This document shows, in pieces, positions 11,541 to 24,042 of a stretch of 64,000 bases of DNA (position 1 is the stretch's first letter; each line of letters starts with the position of its first letter). The stretch is from Seiridium cupressi (Eukaryota; Ascomycota; Sordariomycetes; Amphisphaeriales; Sporocadaceae). The position numbers were made by a program, and so were the translations under genes. The notes below the pieces were generated by a model. That model made no database searches, was not told where the DNA came from, and worked only from the letters and a program-made list of their open reading frames with translations. Location of the stretch: positions 186,001 through 250,000 of the forward strand of contig JARVKI010000058.1 in assembly GCA_036674765.1 (NCBI GenBank), written 5' to 3'.

Positions 11541-12957
11541 GTTTGTCGACGGAGGTACGTTATTTGGTCTGTGGATTCCCTATATTCTATACCAGATGAA
11601 ACTGTCCCGAGAACACCAGAGAAGCGACCACCGAGAAGTGATTCTTCAGAATCCGAGGGATTTATGGCTATTGCTAAGCAGCGCTGCAGCTTATGGCGCA
11701 TGCAGGTCCGAAGGGTCAATCGTTGAGTGTGTTATGGGGGGTTCCGGCGATGGTTCGGCGGCTATGTCAACGGATCCCGCGCCAACAGCGAGCAGGTCTA
11801 GATAGGGTGGAACGGGAGAGAAACGTGAGGAGTGTTTTGCTATACAGTATAAGTATAAGAAGACTGTCCTCCAAAAGAGAGTGATGTTAGGTCCAAGAGA
11901 TGCGTGACTTGATGAGTGAAATGGGGCGAGTTGTTGTCCCGCAAGAAGGGCAGAAGCGAGGTCGTTCATAGATGGCGTTCAGCCAACACATGCTCATCAG
12001 CCGCGACCCATTCAGTGCACAACAGTAGCAAAAGGTCCGAACTGGGGAAGTACGAGGTGCCGGGGGGTTTGGGACAAAACTTGTCAGAGATACCATCATA
12101 TCCTTGCCCGTCTTTCCTTCCCTAAACGAAACCTTGAGGAATCCTAGCCGCAGCCAAGCCGTGGGAATAGGGCGAGTCTCGATAGCATATCATAGCTCCA
12201 CGATAAGCTAAGATCGATATTAATAAACCAGATTTCTCTTGACTTTGTTGGAATAAGCGTGGAGTACTTCAGACACGTTTCTCTCTCCTGATCGCCAAGC
12301 AGCGACGTTTTTTATACAGATTTAACCACGAAGATCGTGGACCCTGGCCGTCTAGCTCCCAAGCATGCCGAGAGATCGCTTGGACGGCCGACGCTTGGCT
12401 CGATCTGCTAAGCTTTCTTGGAGCTTGCACCTGAATCACTGCCCAAGTTACAGACCACCATACCAAGAAGCCTGAACGTAAAAGTCTAACCATCAAGAAG
12501 CCCTGGAGGCAAGAGTCCAGTGATCAAGATTGACATCACTCCCAACGTGAGTGTTCCGAATCGCTGTCAAATTGGCGGTCTAGCCCATGCATGAGATACC
12601 CATGTCAGCTGCCAAAGGATGTACACAGTGTCCCACGCACACCACCCAGGGTTTGGCCGTGATGAAAACGCACGTTTGGGGCACCAGGCATATGTGAGTA
12701 CAGTGACTGTGAAAGATACAGAAAAGCATGAAATAAAAAGCCCAAGGCAGGGGGTCAACCAAGCAGTCACTGCGACATCTTCTTGTTTGTGGTCTGGGCA
12801 TTTTCTATTCACATTCACTGAGCCTGCTAGGAACCATGATGAGTAGGAGTAGGTGTCATGCAAATCCATTGTTTGGTATTCCATTTTACCCCTCCAACGC
12901 CGTACAGTGCAATTGATTTCAGATTCGTAACTCCTTATCCATGACCAAGCCAGAGCC
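11541..12957. other. Intergenic between carbonic anhydrase and eL8
   Basis: 1.4 kb with no supported gene. Several 60-90 codon frames exist on both strands, without domains or plausible joins. The left part should be the carbonic anhydrase promoter and the right part the eL8 3' untranslated region. Confidence 0.5.
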
Positions 12958-14066
12958 TTAAACCTTGATGGCAGTCTCAATGGCCTTCCTCTTCTTCTCC
13001 TCGCGCTTGTTGGCCTTGGCACCCATGATACCACCACCCCATTGTCGGCGAGCGTTCTCGGAGTTGGCGAGGTAGCCATCCTTGACGGCGCTGACGAGCT
13101 TGGAGAGCTCAGACTTGTCCTCGGAGCGGACCTCGGTAAGGGCGAGGACAGCAGCAGTCTTCTTGTGAACGACAGTACCAAGACGAGCCTTGCCCTTGAT
13201 GATGGCATAGGGCACACCCATCTTGCGGCAGAGGGCGGGCAGGAAGATGACGAGCTCAATGGGGTCGACATCGTTGGGGATAAGAACGAGAGCAGCCTTC
13301 TTATTCTCAATCAGGCCAACGACGTGGTTGAGACCGTACTTGACAGCGTAAGGTTTCTTGCTGACATCCTCCTTCTTCTTGCCCTCCTTGATGGCGGTGG
13401 CCTCCTTGGTGAGACGCTCCTTCTTCTCGACCTTGGTCTCAGGGCGGTACTTGTTGAGGAGCTTGAAAGCCTGGGCGGCGGTGTTGCGGTCCAGGACGTG
13501 CTGGAACTGCGAGATGGCCGGGGGAACCTTAAGGCGGAGGTTGAGGATCTTGCGCTGGCGCTGGAGCAGGACATACTCGGGCCACTTCACCATGCGCGAA
13601 AGGTTGCGCTTGGGCTGGATGTCCTGGCCGATACCGAAGTTGCGGCTGCGCTTCTCGATGAGGGGGTTCTGCCACAGTCAGCATCAGGGGTGGATGGGTT
13701 GAGACGGGGAAGGGGGGGGGGGGGAGAAATAATCTACTAACCTTGGGTGCCTTCTTGCCCGCCTTCGACGAAGGGAACGGGGCCGGGGCGGCCTTCTTAC
13801 CAGACTTGGGAGGCTATCATTGAGAAAAGAAGACATCAGCAATTTGTTCCATTGACTGTAGTCTTCCTTGATCTCTAAAGAGAAACGTGATGCGGTGGCA
13901 TTTCTGCACACCCACGATATCTCAAGCCAAAATCTTCACCCGCGTCCGGAGACAGCAAGCGGAAAAAACGGACCACTCGACGAGCGAGCTGCCATGATTT
14001 GGCGAAAACAATTGATCGCGCATATCTGCGCAATCTTCGATGGGAGGACTATCGTATGCTTACCAT
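12958..14066 (-). CDS. RPL8: 60S ribosomal protein eL8 (L8/L7a)
   Basis: Structural protein of the large ribosomal subunit, L7Ae/L30e RNA-binding family. Three exons: 14066-14064 (the ATG alone), 13813-13742 and 13668-12958, giving 261 residues. The first exon is only the start codon, followed directly by GTAAGC; such minimal first exons are common in fungal ribosomal-protein genes. The Lys/Ala/Pro-rich N-terminus ([12 protein letters not shown]) leads into [16 protein letters not shown], then the L7Ae core with [20 protein letters not shown] and the basic C-terminal tail. The second intron contains a 13-base G run (13712-13724). It shares a divergent promoter with the tRNA-thiolation gene, which fits joint expression with translation demand. 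Confidence 0.96.
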
Positions 14067-14458
14067 GGTGATGATTTATCGTGTGGTCGCTGGGCGTTTG
14101 CGTGATGTTCGACCTGGCCGCTGGGAGTGAAGGGAAAGAAAAAGTTCGACCTGAGAGCTCGGGAAATCAATTTGTGGTGTAGGGTTTGCAGGAAGGAGCG
14201 TTGTGCGGGTAATTCTCGGTGGGCTACTTCTTGAGCTAGTATTGAAGTAGATTAGCGCGGCCGCCCCTCTGTACGTACCCAAGGTGGGATGTCCAGTCAG
14301 TCGCCTCTTACTCAAAGATTCTTTGGGTTGGCTCGTATCGCGGACTGGGACAGAGCATGCTGCATTTCTTGTCTACTTGGTTCCATTTCTATTAAAATCG
14401 GTTGATATTACATAGCACTTCTTAGCTTCTCGTCAGCAACGATTGCGGCGCCGCCAAA
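14067..14458. promoter_or_regulatory. Divergent promoter shared by eL8 and Ncs6
   Basis: 392 bases separate the start codons of the ribosomal protein gene (-) and the tRNA 2-thiolation gene (+), so both promoters and leaders must lie here. A GCGGCCGC block is at about 14257-14264. I cannot assign specific factor sites. Confidence 0.6.
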
Positions 14459-15676
14459 ATGCCGCCTGCTCTTTGCGCAATCTGCAAGACGGAGCGTGCC
14501 CTCATCAAGCGGCCCAAGAACCACCAGAAACTGTGCAAGACCTGCTTCATCCAAATATTTGAAGATGAGACTCACCACACAATAACATCTTCGAATCTCT
14601 TCTATCCCGGCGAAAGGGTTGCAATAGGGGCTTCAGGTGGCAAGGACTCCACAGTCCTGGCATCCGTGCTCAGGACACTCAACGAGCGACACAACTATGG
14701 TCTAGATCTGGTGCTACTGAGTATAGACGAAGGAATCAAGGGCTACCGGGATGACTCGCTAGAAACAGTCAAACGAAATGCTCTGCAATACAACATGGCC
14801 CTGAAAATCGTCGGCTACGACGAGCTTTATGGCTGGACAATGGATCAGGTCGTGGAGACGATAGGCAAGAAGGGAAACTGCACATACTGTGGCGTCTTCC
14901 GGAGGCAGGCGCTGGACCGGGGAGCCAAGATGTTGGGAATCAAGCACGTCGTCACAGGCCACAACGCAGACGACGTGGCAGAAACCATATTGATGAATCT
15001 CCTGAGGGGGGACTTGTCACGCCTCTCGAGAAGCACTAGTATCGTCACCGGAAGCGATGCGAGCGAGGTCAAGAGAAGCAAGCCTTTGAAGTACGCCTAT
15101 GAGAAAGAGATTGTCCTATATGCACACCACAAGAAGCTGGACTACTTCAGTACCGAGTGCATATACAGCCCAGAAGCTTTTCGTGGCAGTGCCCGGAGTC
15201 TGATAAAGAACCTCGAAAAGGTCCGGCCCAGTGCGATATTGGATGTCGTCCGAAGTGGAGAAGACATGGCGAGGCTGGTGCCGGGACAAACACCGGGCGT
15301 CTGTGGCTGCAAGAGCAAAGAGGTCGTAGCAGCCAAGGCAGTGGAAGAAGACAGTGTCGGTGGTTGTGGATCAGCTGATGGTCGAAGTGCCGGTGGCGAG
15401 ATGGCTGTCATGGAGAAGCACCTACGGGAAAACGAGAAGGCTGCCGACGAAGGTCTCGAGACCGAGGTTGCTGCTGCAAAAATGGCGGTTCCCAGGCATG
15501 GGCCACCAAAGAAAATCAACGATGCTGCTGATGAGAACGGCATCAGCGTGCCTATTAGGCCGAAACAGAAGCTAGGTACCTGCGAAAGGTGCGGCTATAT
15601 GTCAAGTCAGAAGTTGTGCCAGGCTTGCATGCTTCTCGAGGGGCTGAACAAGAACAGGCCGGAGATCAGGATATGA
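14459..15676 (+). CDS. NCS6: Cytoplasmic tRNA 2-thiolation protein 1 (Ncs6/Ctu1)
   Basis: ATP-PPi-loop enzyme that, with Ncs2/Ctu2 and sulfur from Urm1, makes the 2-thio group of U34 in tRNAs for Lys, Glu and Gln. Single exon, 405 residues. The N-terminal zinc-binding Cys pairs are C6/C9 and C26/C29. The PP-loop SGGKDS is at 59-64 and the CxxC thiolation cysteines are C140/C143 (NCTYC). [10 protein letters not shown] and the PEAFRGSAR segment follow. The C-terminus carries a second zinc ribbon, [16 protein letters not shown]. Between about residues 275 and 350 there is an Ala/Glu-rich low-complexity insert, which is variable in fungi. It converges with the MWFE gene, with only 184 bases between stops. 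Confidence 0.96.
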   Translation: MPPALCAICKTERALIKRPKNHQKLCKTCFIQIFEDETHHTITSSNLFYPGERVAIGASGGKDSTVLASVLRTLNERHNYGLDLVLLSIDEGIKGYRDDSLETVKRNALQYNMALKIVGYDELYGWTMDQVVETIGKKGNCTYCGVFRRQALDRGAKMLGIKHVVTGHNADDVAETILMNLLRGDLSRLSRSTSIVTGSDASEVKRSKPLKYAYEKEIVLYAHHKKLDYFSTECIYSPEAFRGSARSLIKNLEKVRPSAILDVVRSGEDMARLVPGQTPGVCGCKSKEVVAAKAVEEDSVGGCGSADGRSAGGEMAVMEKHLRENEKAADEGLETEVAAAKMAVPRHGPPKKINDAADENGISVPIRPKQKLGTCERCGYMSSQKLCQACMLLEGLNKNRPEIRI

Positions 15677-15860
15677 TGTAGATTGCGAATCAAATTCCAA
15701 AAACAATAATGAGAACCCGGCCAGTGATCACCAATTTTGGCAAAACTTGAACCACGAGGATGTTGGTGAATGCTGTATTGGGAGACTTTTGTACAATGGT
15801 TGCCCTGGATGAGTCTGCCCCTCCAGCCGCCTCTCTCTTCTTCACGAGCCAATTTCCATT

Positions 15861-16304
15861 CTACGACATCCGCTTCTCGACCTGCAAGTATGTCAGCACG
15901 TGTCGCTCCCCATATCGCTGCACTCCTACGTACCCTCCAAGGGTTGTTTAACTCGAAGCCCACCGGCGCAATGGGTTTGTCGGACTGTCCCCGCAAGAAA
16001 CCCGTCAATCTTCGATCACGGTCCATCATTTGCTATTTTGATCCGTCAGTGCCCGATCTCTGATCATTTGCCTGTCCATTCGCGAGGTCATACTCTGTCC
16101 CACTGATCAATTGATCGTCGCGCTCGCTTGCCGCCGTTTTGCATGTTCTTGATCTTGGACAAGCCAGCACCAGTGGCGCCGAACATCTGCCAGGAGTTCT
16201 CAGTCAAAGATCCTTCGTCAAGTGGCTGTCAGGAGCCAGGTGAAAGGAGGGCTCACGGCTAGGATGATCCCATAGGGAATCAGGGCTTCGAAGGGAATAG
16301 GCAT
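15861..16304 (-). CDS. Complex I subunit NDUFA1/MWFE homologue (four small exons)
   Basis: Accessory subunit of mitochondrial NADH:ubiquinone oxidoreductase. It is too short and split to appear as a long open frame. Exons read 16304-16257, 16186-16094, 16032-15934 and 15881-15861 and encode 86 residues. It starts MPIPFEALIPYGIILA, the N-terminal membrane helix typical of the subunit, continues with FGATGAGLSKIKNMQNGGK and DRDRRLTGFLRGQ, and ends FELNNPWRVEKRMS. All introns are in phase 0 and have clean GTGAGC, GTATGA and GTACGT donors. The helix anchors in the inner membrane arm, and no cleavable presequence is expected. Assignment rests on recall of fungal MWFE proteins and is strong through the central basic segment. 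It converges with Ncs6 and diverges from the histone acetyltransferase gene. Confidence 0.9.
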
Positions 16305-17152
16305 TGCGGCGGTACTTGGGTCGCAACTGCAATGTTAATATTAGCAACCCAACAATCAAGATGTGATGAGCGGGTCGGGTGGTTACTGACTCAATGCCTG
16401 CCAAAGGTTGTAGTTACAATTGAGTACGAGGATTCTCTTGAGCTCAAGACCCGTCAATTGGTGTTAGCTGCCGTCCACCCAGTGCCGAGAATGGAGCTCA
16501 GTCATTTGTTGCCTCAGGCCACAAGAGTTGTGCACAGTCCTGATTATGAACCTACGTTTAGCCCCAGGGCGAGCTATGCTCATTGTGCTTTGCCATGACT
16601 CGGATAGTCTCATTTTCCGCCCCGCACTAGGCCAGGGCGCACTGTGGGGCCTGATGGCAGGTACGAGCCAATCGGTATCTCCCATCCACCAACAGTCGTG
16701 AACTTCAATGCAGTCACAGCAGTCACGACGGAGGCAACGTGAAGCGCTTCTCTACCTGATTTGCAAGCCATATCATCCCAGTTCTTACCAATGTAATACT
16801 GTTTTTACGCGCCAAATCCCCTCGGGCGCTGCAATCATACACTGTAATTGCCCAACTGCCATTGTGGGTTCGTTCATTGCGCGTTCAGCCTGCCGTCCAG
16901 CTTTGCCGTCCGCTGGAGACCAAATGCCTTTTGCGCTTCCCGGTGGCAGCTCTCACTCACTCACTCGACTCCATATTATCTGCCCTGAAATCCAGCTAGC
17001 CGAACCCGAGAAAAGATTGTGAGAGGCATGCGACAGGCTCAACACTGAGGAAGCGAGACGCGCCTCGACGATCTGCCCGTGGCGCAACCCTCCAACTTGC
17101 GCATACCTTCGTACACATCTCTCGAATACCTATACCCCCGCCACCTGACAAG
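16305..17152. promoter_or_regulatory. Divergent promoter region of the MWFE subunit and MYST acetyltransferase genes
   Basis: About 850 bases between two divergent starts. The 200 bases before 17153 are C/T-rich and probably the leader of the acetyltransferase mRNA. No gene supported. Confidence 0.5.
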
Positions 17153-20100
17153 ATGGTCAACACGCTGTCCGCTCAGGAGGAGCTTCAGCAGAGTGTGATA
17201 CTTTCCGAAGAGGACGCCGAATATGAAGAAGACGATGCGCCTGAAGCGATGGACATTGACACTTCAGTTCAACAACCTGGTAGCAGCGTAACGCAGCGCG
17301 AGTCGAACCGGGACTCCAATGCGCCAACTGATCCAGATGAAGGAGACCGTGACGAGGAAGATGCCAACCAGGGGCACGAGCTCGACCCCCATTTGCCAAT
17401 AGAGGAACTCAGAGGCGGGAACGAAGATCAGGAGGCAGAACGCGAACCAGGACAGGACGACGACGCCAGTCGCGACGAGGATGGCAGCGAAAGTCAAATT
17501 GGGAGCGTTCATGACGGAGACGGCGGGTCCGATTTAGATGCCGAAGGCGAAGACGACGATATCTTGCGACAGAACCAAAATGGTGTACTAAGCAGTGATG
17601 GGGACGATGAAGACGAAGAGGACGAGGCTGAAGGTGTCGGTGCAGTCAAGATCAAGCCCGGCGAAACCGACGAGGAGGAGAGCGAGAGCGGAGACGATGC
17701 AAGCTTTGCTTCAGGAGGCAGCGACCGAGACACCGTCGATGAATGGGAAGCCGCGGCGGGGAACGAGGACGAGGAAGAGGAAGACTCGGAAGGCGAGCCC
17801 ACGACTCTTTGCATGTTCTGCAAGAAGGACGAAGAACATGATCCTGGCGAAGAGTTTGAATCGTTCCTCGCGTGTCAAGGTTGCGGTGAACACGGTAAGT
17901 TCAAGGCTCCAGTACTATGCCGCGGCTGATTTACTGATTGAGCGACTTTAGCCCATCAGCAGTGTGCCCGTGATGCGGATGCACTAAACGGCAAGCTCAG
18001 TAAGTCTTGCGCGAGAGTTTCAACGATAGTGGTCCGCTAACATGAACTTCCAGGTGCCTCAAGCTGGAAATGCTTAGAATGCAGCGGTAATAATTCTGAA
18101 TCGGGGTCTGAAGCGGATTCATTGCCCGAAGATGAAGATGTGGAGGCGAACGGCGAAATTCAAGACGGTGAGGTGTCGCCGGCCACTTCTCGACGCTCGA
18201 CGGCTTCAAGGATCGCACGCGACCTGCTGCCCTCTCAGCGTGGGGTAAACAAGCCCGACTCGCACTCCGTGTTTAATCAGCTTGTTCTCGATGAGGACCC
18301 CATGGATGGCTCTCGAGTGTTGCGAAAACGTAAGACCTCGTCTGCCGAGGCCGACGCCGAGGAAGTCATGTCTCTTCGCAAACGTCGAAAGAACACCTCG
18401 GACGAATCTGTAGAGGATGATGCCGCCGAAGATATGCCCAACGGAGCAGATGAGGCTTCTAGACCCCGGTCGGCGCGGTCGCTTAGACTCAAGATCTCAA
18501 GTCCAGCCGCAAAGTGCACGGTGCTGAAGCAATCCCGCGGCACCCTTTTGCTACGGATGCGCGTCGCGCCCGCTGAGCTTCGCCAAATACTATCTAGGGA
18601 GCCCCAGCCCAGAAAACGTCCAAATCGTTCTGGCACATCGCGGTCGGTCCGGTCAGCCGCACGAACGACTTCTGCGATTGTAGAGCCACCAATGCCGTCG
18701 CTAATGCCATCCAGCTACACCCAGCCGTTCTATTCATTTTACGACAAGGAGACTGACGAGTTGAAGGGCAAGCCGTACGGTGGGATTCTGACAGAATCCG
18801 AAGCAGATACCTCGAAGACGCTCCCGACCAAGGACGACAGGAGACGGTTTGACGAGGCCAAACAGAAGGCCGATGAGGAATGGCGCACAAGAATTCTAGC
18901 CATGCAAGCCGAAACGGAGGCCGTGCCACTCAAGAAGTCTAGGAAAGTGTCCAGCGGGCCTGCGAGTCAAATCGAGTGTATCGAGTTTGGCGGTTGGGAG
19001 ATTGACACTTGGTACGCTGCGCCATACCCAGAAGAATACAGTCGCAATCGAGTCTTGTATATCTGTGAGTTCTGTCTGAAGTACATGAACTCCGACTATG
19101 TGGCATGGCGGCACAAGCTCAAGTGTCCCGCCAAACACCCACCTGGAGACGAGATCTATCGGCAGGGATCTATCTCTTTCTTTGAGGTCGATGGCCGGAA
19201 GAATCCAGTCTTTTGCCAGAACTTGTGTCTACTTGCGAAGCTCTTCCTCGGCTCGAAGACGCTTTATTATGATGTGGAGCCATTCCTGTTCTACGTCTTA
19301 TGCGAGTACGATGACATGGGCTACCACTTTGTCGGCTACTTCTCCAAGGAGAAGAGAGCTAGCAGCCAAAACAATGTTAGTTGCATCCTGACACTTCCCA
19401 TCCATCAGCGGAAAGGTTATGGCAACCTTCTTATCGACTTTTCATACCTTCTCACGCGAGCTGAGGAGAAGACCGGGTCGCCGGAAAAACCACTGTCAGA
19501 CATGGGCCTAGTTTCCTACCGCAACTACTGGAGACTAGTCATGTGCAAATACCTACTAGAACACACACCAGATGAACGGTCCACGGGCAAAGGCCTAAGC
19601 ATAAGACAGATTTCCGACGATACTGGTATGATGCCTGACGATGTCATATCAGCTCTCGAAGGACTGCGTTGCCTTGTCCGCGATCCGCAGACGAAACTCT
19701 ACGCCTTCCGTGTTGATCTCGCATTCTGCCGCGACCATGTGGCCAAATGGGAGTCGAAGAACTACGTCAAGCTCAACGACAAGGCCCTGACGTGGACGCC
19801 TTACGTCATGGGTCGCAGCAATGCTACCAACTTTGAGTTGGGGCCAGCGCTCAATGCCATCGCCCCGCGAGAAGATGAGGAGGAGAACAAGGCTGCTCAA
19901 ATCCTGGCCAAGAGCGGTATTTCGGCAGATGATTTTGCTGCTGCGGCGGAACATAGCATTGCCAAACCTTTAGTCCCCGTGGACAGCATGGTGCTTGAAT
20001 CGACTGAACCTGATGATATTGCCGTCATCGTCTCGACGGAAGAGATTAAGTCGAATGACGTCGAGAAGGGGAACCAACCAATACACACCGAGTCGCAGTC

Positions 20101-20734
20101 CCATCACTCTGCCGAAGTCTCGGCGTCGGCCGAGAACGACGACGATTGGCAAGCGGCGTATAATGATATACCGCCTGTCCGATTCGAGGTGTTCCCGCCA
20201 GTCAATGTCAAACGGCCTGGCCCGTCGCGGCTGAACTCAACTATCGTAAGACCGATACTTGTGCGTGCACCGGCATCCGCCCCTCGGCCCCGTGCCAGGC
20301 GATCTATAGGCGGCAGCAGCTCGAGAAAATCGGCGTCCAGGCCCAAGACTAGTGGCTCTCGCCGGAAGACGGGTGGTACAGGACGTGGACCGGGACGTTG
20401 GCCCAAGGGTACCAAGAAGAGCGATTACGGGAACGCCGATAGTGGCCCGGGACTTCCGCCATCATGGCTCCAGCGCAAGAATGCCGCAGGTTCTACTGCC
20501 GAGACGGCCGAGGAGGCGGAGGCGGAGGCGGAGGCTGAGGCAAGGGGCACGGTCGAGGTTAAACAGCACAAGGGAAAGGAAGCTGAAGCAGTTGCTGCCA
20601 GACTCGAGGGCCAACAGAATGATGAGTCCGGTGATAGTGATGCGGAAGACAGTGGCGGCGAGGATGACCCGGACATTGTGATGAACGAGAATGACGATGA
20701 CGAGGATGAAGATGCCGAGGGAGAGGACGAGTAG
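17153..20734 (+). CDS. MYST histone acetyltransferase with N-terminal PHD finger (Sas3/Mst2 type)
   Basis: Nuclear histone lysine acetyltransferase, expected to act on histone H3 within a NuA3/Mst2-like complex. Exons are 17153-17894, 17952-17999 and 18054-20734; 1156 residues. The order is: acidic disordered N-terminus (about 1-215); PHD finger (about 220-275) starting CMFCKKDEEH and ending WKCLEC, split over all three exons; basic linker; MYST domain (about 560-835) with C2HC zinc finger CEFCLKYM at about 601; catalytic Cys707 in SCILTLP; general base Glu741 in SPEKPLSDMG; and a long acidic tail. The acetyl-CoA loop HQRKGYGNLLIDF is intact. The C-terminus is Asp/Glu-rich like the N-terminus. 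The PHD fused to the catalytic chain separates it from yeast Sas3, where PHD function is in partner subunits. It could alternatively be called KAT6-like. Confidence 0.93.
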
Positions 20735-22148
20735 AATGGCTTCTTTCTGTATAACATGTCCCAAAACAAATTCCTGGTCTTGACGTTTCGGGACTAGCAG
20801 GAATTGCAGGCGGAGTGTTTCGAATGCTAGAAGACGGGCGTTACTTATATCGTGCTTGGGTTATAGATACCAAACCGAAGGCTTTGGCGTTGGTCGTATA
20901 GGGATTAGATCGATACCTCTGTACGCATTTTCCGTTGGTCATGAATTCAATGGTTTGTATATCTTCAATGAGCACGATGGAATCAAAGATGCGAGATCAT
21001 GATGAAGTTGCATTAAGAACATGTTCATGCGAGAAAAGGGAATTGCTTTGTGCCTATTTAACTACTTGATTTCTGAATATGGTGCTACTATGCAGTATAT
21101 CTCATAAGAGTTCTTCAAAGTTCATGGATATGCTGCGCCCTAGACGTGCTGGCACCCGACTAGCTGCACCTCTGCCATGTACAGAAGATATTCTGTATGT
21201 TGTGGGACAGGATCTGACATGAATCGAGCACACGAGGCGCATAACAAACAACAGTGGCACGTTACGTCACTGGCGACTTCCAGGAGTGGCTTAGCCGCCC
21301 AAGTTGTCGTCAGAATGGCCACTGATGCGCTCTGGGCATAGCCGGGAGTGGTACCTAACCACCCAACGTAGGGTCAGCACAGCGCACGCAGGCCCTTCTT
21401 GAAACGAGATTATTTAGGTCGGGTATCTTGCAAGTCATGCATAGCACATGTAACCTAGAAGCCTACCTACGCTAGATTCTGCCACAGTCATTCAACAGTT
21501 TTGTCACGGGATTTCAATTAGTCTAGGTATCTCTTTGTCGAATCGTCTCACTCTTGAAAAAGACAGGTCAATTACCTAGACCTTCTAGTGGAACCTAATA
21601 CGGCTTTGTCCACCAGAAGTGCACATGTGGCACCACGCTTGGGAACTACATAACTACCTCGTGTGATTATTGGAACTCTTTTGGAGTGGGTACCGAGCGG
21701 AGGGTAGCTTGCTTGGCTGAGTAGGTGTAGGCCCCTCTCCCAACCTCATCATCGCAGCAATCGCATGAGATCTCCTTGTCACGCTCAAACCGCCCCGAGT
21801 CGGACTTAGAGACTTGTAGGCCGCGACATTCTTGCTTGAGCCGAAGACATACTCAGGACTCACATTCACATCGGGCCGCGACAGGCTGTTCCCAGCAACA
21901 ACAAAAGCACCTCTTTCTTTCTCCCTTTCCCACTGTCGACGCGCAGGTGCCAGTCCGGTCGAAATTCCGAGCTATCCACGGGCTGGATTTGCGACCTTTT
22001 AATTGCGCCCGCCGATAATTGTCATAAGGGATCTCCCGACAACGAACGTGCACCGCAACCTCTCTCTGTTCCGCAACCACCAACCTCTTGCCGAAACCAA
22101 TCTCATTGCTCGGCCGCTGTCGGAAAAACATCAATCAACACCGCCAAA
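20735..22148. other. Intergenic between acetyltransferase and epsin
   Basis: 1.4 kb, no gene supported. The left part is AT-richer 3' flank. The last 250 bases before 22149 are C/T-rich and probably the epsin leader and promoter. Confidence 0.5.
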
Positions 22149-24042
22149 ATGTCAAAGGTGATGCGAAGTGTCAAAAATGTGACCAAGGGCTATTCCAGTG
22201 TCCAGGTCAAGGTGCGCGAAGGTACGGCCATGACGGCGCAAATTATAGCTGCCGCCCGCCTGTTTTATGCGCTGTGCTGACATATTGGACAGCCACGAGC
22301 AACGATCCATGGGGTCCTACAGGCACGCAGATGAGCGAGATTGCTCAGTTAACCTACAATTCGTACGCACGCCTACCTTCTACAAGCCCTCTCGGACGGG
22401 CACCAACTCTGACAATCATGACAGGTCGACTGAGTTTTACGACATTGTGGACATGCTCGACAAGCGCCTCAATGACAAGGGCAAGAACTGGCGGCATGTG
22501 TTGAAGGCCTTGAAGGTGCTGGACTACTGCTTGCATGAGGGTTCCGAACTGGTCGTGACCTGGGCCCGCAAGAACGTCTATATCATCAAGACCCTGCGCG
22601 AGTTTCAATACGTCGACGAAGACGGTCGGGATGTGGGACAGAATGGTGAGTGACGCTTCGCCGTCTTGCTCACTTGGTTCGTGAAGCTGATCGAAAACCT
22701 TCTAGTCCGCGTCGCCGCCAAAGAACTTACCGCCCTCCTACTCGACGAAGAAAGACTGCGCACGGAGAGAAGCGATCGAAAGACATGGAAATCTCGCGTG
22801 ACGGGTATTGAGGAGTTTGCACCGGAAGGCAGCGTTCCACCGCCATCCCAGAGGCGCCAGCGAAGACGAGCGAGCGACGAGGACGACACCGAGTACAAAC
22901 TGGCTCTTGAGGCGAGCAAGTTTCAAGAAGAGGAAGATCGAAGGAGACGGGAGGGCCGTCAAGGCACCGACAACGATGATGATCTCGCAAAGGCCATCAA
23001 GTTGAGCCAGGAGGAAGACGAGCGGAGGAAGCGGGAGCTGGAGGAAAGCAATGCCCAGTCATTGTTTGATGATGATCCCTTCCCGACTACGAACCAACAG
23101 CCTCAGCCTACCGGCTTCAACATGGGATATCAGCAAGGTAACAATGTGGACTGGTTCGGCAATCCGACTGCGGAGAGTTCCATGGCAACGCAGCCTACTG
23201 GCTACAACTTCAACAACATGCCGAATCAGCAGTACACGGGCTTCCAGAACACTGGATTCCAGAACGGTTTTGGTGCTCAGCAGACTGGAATGTATGATCC
23301 CTATGGACAACAGCAGCAGCAGCAGCAGAACCAGCCTCAGCAGTTTGCCCCTCAGCCCACTGGCTTTAACAACCCATATGCGCAACAACCACAATTCCAG
23401 GCTCAACCGACTGCATCTCCAGACCCAGTCGCCCAATCCGGTAGCAACAACCCATTTGGCCGGGCTCAGAGCACGTCGCCGTCTCCGATGATGCCCATGC
23501 CGACAGGGTCCAACAATCCTTTCGCCTCCGGCTTCAGCAAGCCACAACAACCCCAGAGGGCACCCACGATGCCTACACTCAATCAGCTCCAGCCCATTCC
23601 CGAGCCTAAATCCTTACAGACTTTCACGCCGCCGCCTCAACCCACCTTCCAGCAGCCGCAGCAGACGCAGCAGACGGCACAGCCTCAAAGAGAGCTCACT
23701 GAGCACGAGGCGAGACTCAACCAACTTCTTGCTGGTGGTGATGGGATGGACACATTTGGCAACACGGGCAATTTGCGCATCCCCGCTCAGCACACCGCGC
23801 CGGGTACATTTGTCAACTCTGCCGGCTCAGGTCTCAGTCAGCTCAATGCTGACGCTACCGGCAACAATCCCTTCCTGCGCCAGCAGTTTACCGGTATGCC
23901 GCAAACTACGTACCAACAACAGATGCCAGCAGCTACCGGGCCAGCCAACATGGGTATGAATGGATATGGTGGCCAGCAGAGCAACCCGTTCGCAAGAACC
24001 CAACAAAACAACGGTCAGGGGCAGGACCTGATCCAGTTTTAG
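22149..24042 (+). CDS. Epsin (Ent1/Ent2-like endocytic adaptor)
   Basis: Clathrin adaptor for endocytosis at the plasma membrane. Four exons: 22149-22221, 22293-22362, 22425-22645 and 22706-24042; 566 residues. The ENTH domain (about 5-140) begins VKNVTKGYSSVQVKVREATS and binds PtdIns(4,5)P2. Two ubiquitin-interacting motifs follow, YKLALEASK at about 184 and LAKAIKLSQEE at about 214. The rest is Gln/Pro-rich and disordered, with repeated QPTGF-type segments and a short poly-Gln. Four NPF motifs (near 370, 390, 507 and 547) are ready to bind EH-domain proteins such as Pan1/Ede1, and the chain ends in a clathrin-box-like DLIQF. All parts of a functional epsin are present in the standard order. 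Confidence 0.95.

Noticed and set aside
12567..13310. 247-codon minus-strand frame beside eL8
   Set aside because: It is the eL8 coding region in another frame; composition is Ser/Arg-rich as expected of a shadow.
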